Shown here piece after piece: positions 57,494 to 64,000 of a stretch of 64,000 bases of DNA (position 1 is its first letter; each line of letters begins with the position of its first letter). Both the position numbers and the translations under genes were made by a program. The stretch lies in the NCBI GenBank assembly GCA_023133595.1, contig JAGLWF010000001.1, positions 97,693 through 161,692 of the forward strand, in the 5' to 3' direction. The stretch is from Nanobdellota archaeon (GTDB lineage: Archaea > Nanobdellota > Nanobdellia > Woesearchaeales > WJKV01). Below the pieces are notes generated by a model, which was given only the letters and a program-made list of their open reading frames with translations, was not told the DNA's origin and ran no database searches.

Positions 57494-58648
57494 TTATCCA
57501 AACATCTTCACAAAATCAGTAGCATCTTCTTTTGTCTTGTCCTTGACCTTTTCGACAGCACTGATAAAATCATCGTGTACCACATGCGAACGATCCTCTC
57601 TAATTGCAAAGTAACCTGCTTCAGTACAGATAGCGCGAACCTCTGCGCCAGATAGACCTTCCATCTCATGGATAATAGTATTCCTGTTAACTTTCTTCAA
57701 ACTCATGTCTCTAGTATGGATCTTGAAAATCTGCTGCAAACCTTTGGTGTCTGGCAGGTCTATATATATCTGCCTGTCCAATCTTCCTGGTCTGATCACC
57801 GCAGGATCCAGTATGTCGCGGCGGTTTGTTGCTGCGATTATCTTGACATTGCCAAGCTCTTTGAAACCATCTAATTCTGCCAGAAGCTGCATGAATGTTC
57901 TTTGGACTTCCCGTTCTCCAGAAGTGCCAATGTCCATTCTTTGTGATGCTAGTGCATCAAGCTCATCGATGAATACAATAGAAGGTGCTTTCTCCCGTGC
58001 AAGTTCAAATATTTCGCGCACTAATTTTGCTCCTTCACCAATAAATTTCTGCACTAACTCTGATCCAACAATCTCAATAAATGTGGAATTAGTGCTTGCT
58101 GCCACTGCTTTGGCCAACAATGTTTTTCCAGTACCTGGCGGGCCGTGGAGCAGTATTCCCTTTGGGGGCTTGATTCCAACTTTCTCGAAAAGTTCTGGCT
58201 TCAGGAGCGGAAGTTCGATAACTTCTTTTATCTCCTCTCTCTCAGCCGCTAATCCACCGATATCTTTCCAGGATACTATTGGTTTATCAATTATGACAAA
58301 TTTCTCAACATTGAACTTTTTCATGGAATGGACTTTATCAACAATAACAAGATTCTTTTGATGCGCCAGGACAAAATCTCCAGGCTTTAGTTTGTTTACA
58401 TTGCTAGAGATGTTCACAAAAAATTCGTTTCCATTCTTCAGACTTAGAATAGCCTTATCATCTATCAGGTCCCTGACTTCACAAATCAAAAATGGAGGGG
58501 TGTGAAATTTTGCCATCTCATTCTTGAGATGCTCGATAGTATTACGCAGAATCCTGTTCTCCTCTTCTAAAGAACTAATGTTAGTAGTGTACCCATACAT
58601 CGCCTTTTCAAGTTCGTCTGATTTCGTCCCCATTCCAATATACAACAC
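57494..58648 (-). CDS. pan: Proteasome-activating nucleotidase (AAA+ ATPase)
   Basis: Coiled-coil N-terminus, OB region, GILLHGPPGTGKTLLAKAVAASTNSTFIEIVGSELVQKFIGEGAKLVREIFELAREKAPSIVFIDELDALA. Confidence 0.95.
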   Translation of the reverse strand: MLYIGMGTKSDELEKAMYGYTTNISSLEEENRILRNTIEHLKNEMAKFHTPPFLICEVRDLIDDKAILSLKNGNEFFVNISSNVNKLKPGDFVLAHQKNLVIVDKVHSMKKFNVEKFVIIDKPIVSWKDIGGLAAEREEIKEVIELPLLKPELFEKVGIKPPKGILLHGPPGTGKTLLAKAVAASTNSTFIEIVGSELVQKFIGEGAKLVREIFELAREKAPSIVFIDELDALASQRMDIGTSGEREVQRTFMQLLAELDGFKELGNVKIIAATNRRDILDPAVIRPGRLDRQIYIDLPDTKGLQQIFKIHTRDMSLKKVNRNTIIHEMEGLSGAEVRAICTEAGYFAIREDRSHVVHDDFISAVEKVKDKTKEDATDFVKMFG

Positions 58649-58704
58649 CGCTTGTAACTATATAAAGGTTTTGTTTCTTTCAGAAAAAACAACACATAAA
58701 CTTT

Positions 58705-60036
58705 TTAACCAGTACTTCGGGTGATGTTCACGTTTTTAATCTTTACGCTTCCTGAAACAATCGGTCCAGTAACCTCCCAGCCAGAATGTTGTGATTGTTC
58801 TTTTGTACTTTCTACGATATTCGAGAAGATGCGCAGCATATTATCAGAGATTCTTATATCTTTAACAGGATGCATTAGTTTTCCGTTTTTGTAGAGGAAG
58901 ATCCCATCACGCGGAATCGTGGAAAAATTACCTTTAAGATAATTCTGGAAACGAGTGTACCAAAGATTTGTAATATGCAATCCTGTAAATCCATCAAATA
59001 TCTTTTTCTTTGATACTTTTCCTTTCTTGAGGATTAGATTAGTATTTGTAGGGTAGAGCAGACCTGCATTTGCTGTTGTCTTTGTATTGTATCTTTTTGC
59101 AGTGCTTGTATTATGGAGATATGTCTTCAGTTTACCCTTATCAATGAGTAATGTCTTTTGTTTTGGAACTCCTTCTGCATCAAATTTAGATGTCTCAAGA
59201 CCGCCAGGGTATGTCCCGTCATCATAAACAGTGACTTCCTTTGAAGCAACTTTCTTTCCAAGTTTATCTCTAAAAAAAGAATGGCCTGACTCTATTGCAG
59301 AGATTCTCGCAGAATAGCCGACATTCTCCAAAAAATCCCCGAATGGATAGGGCCCCATGATAAGATTATACTTTCCTGCCTTGATTTTTTGCGGATCTTT
59401 TGCAGCAACAGCAATCTTCGCTGATTCTATCCCGCTCTTTTCTGGTTTTAATTCCGAAAGAATACGGCATACTTGGTTGGAATATCCAGAGGCATTCTTC
59501 TCAACATGGCTTCTGAAGGAAAGGTATAGTCCTGTCCCCTTATCTTTTGTTTCGACATTATTTGATGTCAACAATGTTTCTTCAGATTCTGCAAACTCAA
59601 AGACACCGTTACATCTTTTTGCACCTTCTGAAAATGCTGCATTCATCGCAGCCTCGACAATATCTATGCTTTTATCGCCTATTTTTGAGACTTTCTTATC
59701 ATGTGTTCTTTCGTGTTTTTTATATTTGAACGGTCCCTCTGCTAATCCATGATATTTTTTGTTTGGTTCCATTGCTTTTGCAAAGGACATTGCTTTTTTC
59801 ACAAAGCTAATAATATCTTTTCTGCTAAACTCTTCCATATATGAAGTTATGATCCTTTTATTTAATTCAAACATAATTGCAACATACTCGTGCTGCCAGA
59901 TCTTGGTTGCAGCAATCTCATTATTCGAGAACTTTATCTGTGACTTTGTATCATTACGTAATTCTAGTGCGATATCACCTGCTCCTTTTTTCTGCAGTTC
60001 AGACATTAATGTTTTCAAAAATTTGTTCTTATCCAT
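58705..60036 (-). CDS. TldE/PmbA-family metalloprotease-like subunit
   Basis: PmbA/TldE-like sequence, GLYLSFRSHVEKNASGYS...GTYPGGLETSKFDAEGVPKQKTLLIDKGKLKTYLHNTSTAKRYNTKTTANAG; tandem with TldD. Confidence 0.9.
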   Translation of the reverse strand: MDKNKFLKTLMSELQKKGAGDIALELRNDTKSQIKFSNNEIAATKIWQHEYVAIMFELNKRIITSYMEEFSRKDIISFVKKAMSFAKAMEPNKKYHGLAEGPFKYKKHERTHDKKVSKIGDKSIDIVEAAMNAAFSEGAKRCNGVFEFAESEETLLTSNNVETKDKGTGLYLSFRSHVEKNASGYSNQVCRILSELKPEKSGIESAKIAVAAKDPQKIKAGKYNLIMGPYPFGDFLENVGYSARISAIESGHSFFRDKLGKKVASKEVTVYDDGTYPGGLETSKFDAEGVPKQKTLLIDKGKLKTYLHNTSTAKRYNTKTTANAGLLYPTNTNLILKKGKVSKKKIFDGFTGLHITNLWYTRFQNYLKGNFSTIPRDGIFLYKNGKLMHPVKDIRISDNMLRIFSNIVESTKEQSQHSGWEVTGPIVSGSVKIKNVNITRSTG

Positions 60037-60038
60037 TT

Positions 60039-61445
60039 TTATCTTATTTTGATATTTTTCAAACGTATTGTCGGTCCGCCTGTTGTGACGGGAATCCCTT
60101 GGCCAGGTTCACCTTTTCCGCATGTTGCTGCGCGCAGTTCGACATTTTTCCCTATTGCATCAACAGCTGCCCAGAACTTTGGAGTTGTTATCTCTAATAC
60201 TGGTGCAAAGAGAGGATATAAGATTCTACCATTCTTCACATAATAAGCTTCAGAACCAACGTATTTTTGATTAAAACGTTTATCATCAATATTCCATTCC
60301 TGGAAACTTTTCATAAATATTCCTTCTTTTGTATCTGCGATTATCTCGTCTTCTGTCCAATCGCCAGGCTCTGTAAAAGTATTAGCCATCCTAACTATTG
60401 GTTCGTTGGCAAAAGTCTCTGCGCGTGCAGAACCATTGCTCTGAAGACCCATCACTGCTGCAGTCTCTCTATTGTGCAAAAATTCGTTTATTTTTCCATT
60501 TTTTATCAGATACCTTTTTCTTGTTTTGACACCTTCATCATCGTATAGATAGTAACCAGAAGTTCCCTCTAATGTAGGATCATCTACAACATTGACAATT
60601 TCAGAACCAATCTGGTCCCCAACCATATTTCGTGTGACAAAAGATTCTCCTGCCTGCGCACTTTCTCTGCCAAGGATGCGATCTGCTTCATACGGATGCC
60701 CTACACTCTCGTGGGAAGCTATTCCAGTGACATTCGGACCACAAATAATATTGTATATTCCTGGCTTGACTTTCTTTCCTTTCAGTATATTTTCTTTTAG
60801 TTTTTTTGCGCAATCAATAATACCCTCAGAGACTTTCCACTTTTTGAATGCGCCCATACCTTTAGTAGAATCATACTGAAAGTATTTTTGTCGGGCATCA
60901 TTGTTCTCCTTGACTGTTATAAACCAGTAGAAAGACATCCTTGGGATCTGTGAGGTGATTTTTGTTCCTTCGGTGTTCAAGAACAGCTTTTTTCTTATCT
61001 CGTGCTCAAAATAAAAATGACGTACTGGAACTTTTACCTTTGTCTTTAGCAGATTAGAATCAATCCCAGATAAGAGCTTTAATTTTTCTGCCGGGCTTAC
61101 ATCTCTAGGATCCTTTTTCATCTTGATTATAAATCTCTTTTTATACGTTTTTTCCTTAGAGAATTCTATCGGATTTTTCATTAATCGAGAACCTGCTTTC
61201 GCGATCTTGATCGTATTTTGTACAACCTTTTTGACATGCGCTTTATCAAGATTATTCGTCGATGCAAAACCAAGAGAACCATTAATCAAAAGACGAACCC
61301 CTATTCCAGACTGCCTGTAAAATCCTCCTAGCTCAGGATTTCCATTCTTCAAGAAAAAAGAATCTTCTTCTGACTGTTCGAGACGTACCTCTGCATATTT
61401 TGCATCCCGACATAATCCTAATGCGTATTTCGCCATGTCATCCAT
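60039..61445 (-). CDS. tldD: TldD metalloprotease
   Basis: GIASHESVGHPYEADRILGRESAQAGESF (HExxxH), DDPTLEGTSGYYLYDDEGVKTRKRYLIKNGKINEFLHNRETA. Confidence 0.93.
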   Translation of the reverse strand: MDDMAKYALGLCRDAKYAEVRLEQSEEDSFFLKNGNPELGGFYRQSGIGVRLLINGSLGFASTNNLDKAHVKKVVQNTIKIAKAGSRLMKNPIEFSKEKTYKKRFIIKMKKDPRDVSPAEKLKLLSGIDSNLLKTKVKVPVRHFYFEHEIRKKLFLNTEGTKITSQIPRMSFYWFITVKENNDARQKYFQYDSTKGMGAFKKWKVSEGIIDCAKKLKENILKGKKVKPGIYNIICGPNVTGIASHESVGHPYEADRILGRESAQAGESFVTRNMVGDQIGSEIVNVVDDPTLEGTSGYYLYDDEGVKTRKRYLIKNGKINEFLHNRETAAVMGLQSNGSARAETFANEPIVRMANTFTEPGDWTEDEIIADTKEGIFMKSFQEWNIDDKRFNQKYVGSEAYYVKNGRILYPLFAPVLEITTPKFWAAVDAIGKNVELRAATCGKGEPGQGIPVTTGGPTIRLKNIKIR

Positions 61446-61458
61446 CTTTGTCCTCTTT

Positions 61459-62481
61459 TTACTCAGTGTACGCTTCTTTTGAAAGCTTTTGTAATTGCTT
61501 GCTTGCCTTTCGCATAGGTTCAAGAAGAATATTGATCTCTTTTGCAAGTGCGTTCTTTAAATCTAAAGGATGCAGTTCTTTTTTTCTATAAGCTTCTTCC
61601 AGATTAGCATAATTTGTAAATTCTAAGTTGCCGCCGAACTTCTCTGGCCGTTCCACGACAAACGGTTCTCCCTTATCTCCTTTGATTACCATAATCACGT
61701 GCTGTAGAAATGCCAGCACTCCATTATCTTCAACAATGCCTGGTTCACAGTATGCGCTTTTGAGTTTATCCTTGACAGTCTTCTCGTCATCCAGCAGGTC
61801 TATCCTTGACTTTGGATCAGAAGCACTCATCTTCTTTCCGATGAGGCCAGGTATCATAGGAGTCATTATTTCTATCCTTGATTTATATCCCATTTTTGGC
61901 AGTGATTCTCGTGCAAACATAAAGATCTTTCTTTGGTCAACACCCCCATATTGAATATCTACTTTTAGATATTCTTCGTCTAGTGTCTGAACAAGCGGAT
62001 ATATCAAACCAGATAATTTTGGATTATCTGATTGTTTTACTACATCAGATGCTGCTTTACGCGCATCATGCACAGAAGTAAAAGTGCTTAATTTAAGCAA
62101 ATCAAAGAAGTATTTTGTATCTAGATTAACATCTGATGCTTTTACAATCTCGAACTCTTTTATGTCTGCTCCCACTGATTTAAACATTAGAGGGAAAGTC
62201 TTCTGATAATATTTGTATCTCTTATCCAGTATATCCCACGGTGTATTATCTAATGCTCCGGTGATATCTGATAACAGAAGTTTCACATGAAATCCAGCTT
62301 TTAGAAAGTCTGCCAGTTTCAATACTGTTATGAAATATGCAATGTGTGGTTTTCCTGTAATCGCTGTTCCTAGATATACTACTGGTTTCTTTTTCTTCTT
62401 CAGAAGGTCTTTCAGTTCTTCTTCTGTCACAATCTCTGCAGTATTCCTTTTAACTAACTTAAACCGTTCTTCTACATCCAT
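61459..62481 (-). CDS. tyrS: Tyrosyl-tRNA synthetase
   Basis: KKPVVYLGTAITGKPHIAYFITVLKLADFLKAGFHVKLLLSDITGALDN; GLIGKKMSASDPKSRIDLLDDE (KMSAS). Confidence 0.96.
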   Translation of the reverse strand: MDVEERFKLVKRNTAEIVTEEELKDLLKKKKKPVVYLGTAITGKPHIAYFITVLKLADFLKAGFHVKLLLSDITGALDNTPWDILDKRYKYYQKTFPLMFKSVGADIKEFEIVKASDVNLDTKYFFDLLKLSTFTSVHDARKAASDVVKQSDNPKLSGLIYPLVQTLDEEYLKVDIQYGGVDQRKIFMFARESLPKMGYKSRIEIMTPMIPGLIGKKMSASDPKSRIDLLDDEKTVKDKLKSAYCEPGIVEDNGVLAFLQHVIMVIKGDKGEPFVVERPEKFGGNLEFTNYANLEEAYRKKELHPLDLKNALAKEINILLEPMRKASKQLQKLSKEAYTE

Positions 62482-62495
62482 AAGAACCACTTATC

Positions 62496-62696
62496 TTATC
62501 TTTGGTAGCTCATGACTCCAATAATCCTTGATCTTTTCCGAATCATTGGTTGAACCTTGACTTTCATTCCTGTTCTCAATCTTCTCTTTATAGGTGCTTC
62601 CACATCAACTTCGATTGGAGCTGCCTTTCCGATCTTGACAAATGTCTTTGGTCTTACTCTGGTAATAGTTCCTGTTTTATATGCGTATTTTGCCAT
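62496..62696 (-). CDS. Conserved small basic protein, unknown
   Basis: 66 aa, MAKYAYKTGTITRVRPKTFVKIGKAAPIEVDVEAPIKRRLRTGMKVKVQPMIRKRSRIIGVMSYQR; TATA-like ttctttatatattttt just upstream. Confidence 0.7.
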   Translation of the reverse strand: MAKYAYKTGTITRVRPKTFVKIGKAAPIEVDVEAPIKRRLRTGMKVKVQPMIRKRSRIIGVMSYQR

Positions 62697-62794
62697 ATAT
62701 AATCACCTCGGGCCATAAAGAACAAGCATTCTTTATATATTTTTCTTTTTAAATGCCACAAAACCTTTTTATAATCAGGTCGTGAAGATAGTGT

Positions 62795-63613
62795 ATGGCT
62801 CAATCGATTAGTGTGACAATGCTTCCAGCGTATCTCTACTGTCAGAGAAAACTATATCTTGAATCTGTTCTGGGAATAAAAGAAATTCCGAAAGAAACCC
62901 TGATCATCGGAAAAATAAGGCATAATGTCTACGATCTTGTGAACCGGCAGGAAAAAGGTATTGTTCTCTCGATCAATGAACAGAACATGAACCAGATCGA
63001 GGAAAAGTATAAGACAAACTACTCAAAGAATCTGAAAAACTCAATAAAGATGAACAAAAATCTATTGCATAACCTGAACATTAATTTGATTGGTATCTAT
63101 AAAAAATTGTGGCCTCTTTTTTTTGAAGAAGCAAAAGCCAGATCAGAGGTTCTTAAAAACTTTATCCAAAAAAATAAGATCTTTGGGATCAAGTTGTGGG
63201 AAAAATTGACACCAAAGATTGAATCTGAAATTTTTGTCTCCTCAGCAACACTTGGATTGAAAGGAAAAATCGATCGGATTGAAAGATACGACGAGAAAAT
63301 AATACCTGTTGAATTGAAAACAGGAAGAGCACCAAAAGACGGTGTCTGGGAAGGACACTTGATCCAGATCGGGGCCTACATGATGCTTCTAGAGGAACAG
63401 TTCGGAAAGGCTGTGACAGAAGGAATTGTTGAATATCTCAATGAAAAAGTGAAACGAGGAGTGAAGATGAATCCATTCCTCAAAGAAGATATCTTCAAAT
63501 TAAGGGAAAAGGTCAAAGAATTGATGAATTCTGACAAGCTTCCGCCAATCACTGAAAACAAGAACAAATGCAAGATCTGCGGGCTTTACGAAGAGTGTTA
63601 TAAACTCAATTAA
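62795..63613 (+). CDS. Cas4-like PD-(D/E)XK Fe-S exonuclease family (standalone)
   Basis: AYLYCQRKLYLE, GKIRHNVYD, GLKGKIDRIERYDEKIIPVELKTGRAP, C-terminal CKICGLYEEC. Confidence 0.9.
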   Translation: MAQSISVTMLPAYLYCQRKLYLESVLGIKEIPKETLIIGKIRHNVYDLVNRQEKGIVLSINEQNMNQIEEKYKTNYSKNLKNSIKMNKNLLHNLNINLIGIYKKLWPLFFEEAKARSEVLKNFIQKNKIFGIKLWEKLTPKIESEIFVSSATLGLKGKIDRIERYDEKIIPVELKTGRAPKDGVWEGHLIQIGAYMMLLEEQFGKAVTEGIVEYLNEKVKRGVKMNPFLKEDIFKLREKVKELMNSDKLPPITENKNKCKICGLYEECYKLN

Positions 63614-63709
63614 AAAGGTTAAAAATGCCAATATCATTAATGTGGATATTACTGATACTAACACAGAAAGATTTAAATATTAAAATGAATCTTTCTAGCT
63701 CAGAGGGGA

Positions 63710-63979
63710 ATGCAAATGCCAGAAGCTGAGAAACGAATAAGTAAGGAAATTATTGGAAGAACAGTTGTAAGTAAAACCGGAAAAAGATTCGGAGAAGTAT
63801 CTGATGTTATCTTTGAAACAAGGAGCGGAGAACTGATCCATATCCTTCTAAAGAATCCCACAAGTTATGCTGATAAAATCGATCTAGAGAAAGACAAGAA
63901 CGGCAATATCCTTATTCCATTTTCTGCTGTTATTGCCATGGGGGATTTCATGGTAATAGCTGAAGAGGATATTATATAG
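63710..63979 (+). CDS. PRC-barrel domain protein
   Basis: IIGRTVVSKTGKRFGEVSDVIFETRSGELIHILLKNPT...ILIPFSAVIAMGDFMVIAEEDII; start may be 63716. Confidence 0.88.
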   Translation: MQMPEAEKRISKEIIGRTVVSKTGKRFGEVSDVIFETRSGELIHILLKNPTSYADKIDLEKDKNGNILIPFSAVIAMGDFMVIAEEDII

Positions 63980-64000
63980 ATTTTTTCTTAATCAGAAACC

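Noticed and set aside
57384-57614. Plus-strand 76-aa ORF between Trm5-like and PAN genes
   Set aside because: Non-ATG start, overlaps the end of PAN antisense, no family resemblance; the C/D-box sRNA on the opposite strand explains the gap better.
57705-58361. 218-aa plus-strand ORF
   Set aside because: It is antisense to the well-supported PAN gene and its sequence (Ser/Phe/Ile-rich) looks like a complement shadow of coding sequence, not a protein family.
63696-63708. tagctcagagggg resembling a tRNA D-arm
   Set aside because: No acceptor stem, anticodon arm or T-arm (GTTCGAATC) can be placed around it; it is the region just before the PRC-barrel start codon.
1-64000. Search for mobile elements, integrases, rRNA or tRNA genes flanking the glycan locus
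   Set aside because: None recognised by eye in either strand; island acquisition cannot be supported from this window although gene content is accessory-like.

Overview
This window is archaeal and gene-dense. The gene content (PAN, RadB, FEN1, EndA, Trm5-like, aMBF1, uS2, TldD/TldE, AglB/Stt3) and short TATA-like boxes just upstream of ATGs suggest a DPANN-type lineage; that lineage call is inference. Positions ~1-51,100 form a large surface-glycan / N-glycosylation locus. It holds a deoxysugar-type cassette (DegT aminotransferase, three SDR epimerases, C-methyltransferase, RmlC-like cupin), many GT2 enzymes, a GT4, a bacterial-looking GT9, about nine multi-spanning GT-C-like proteins, a UbiA/DPPR-synthase-like prenyltransferase, an AsnB-type amidotransferase, four radical SAM proteins, two DUF362 proteins, FAD enzymes and SAM methyltransferases. 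From ~51,200 to the end the genes are housekeeping. The standout is the oligosaccharyltransferase at 38292-41771 (minus). Its C-terminus is a clear parvulin (PpiC/PrsA-type) prolyl isomerase domain, and its N-terminus is a repeated cytoplasmic tail, so N-glycosylation and extracytoplasmic folding appear fused in one protein. A membrane-anchored thioredoxin-fold protein (CPDC) is encoded nearby, in a gene string with a QxxRW processive GT2. I also find a good candidate C/D-box sRNA at 57384-57451 (minus). It occupies the only sizeable gap among ten convergent gene pairs; the other nine pairs abut or overlap.
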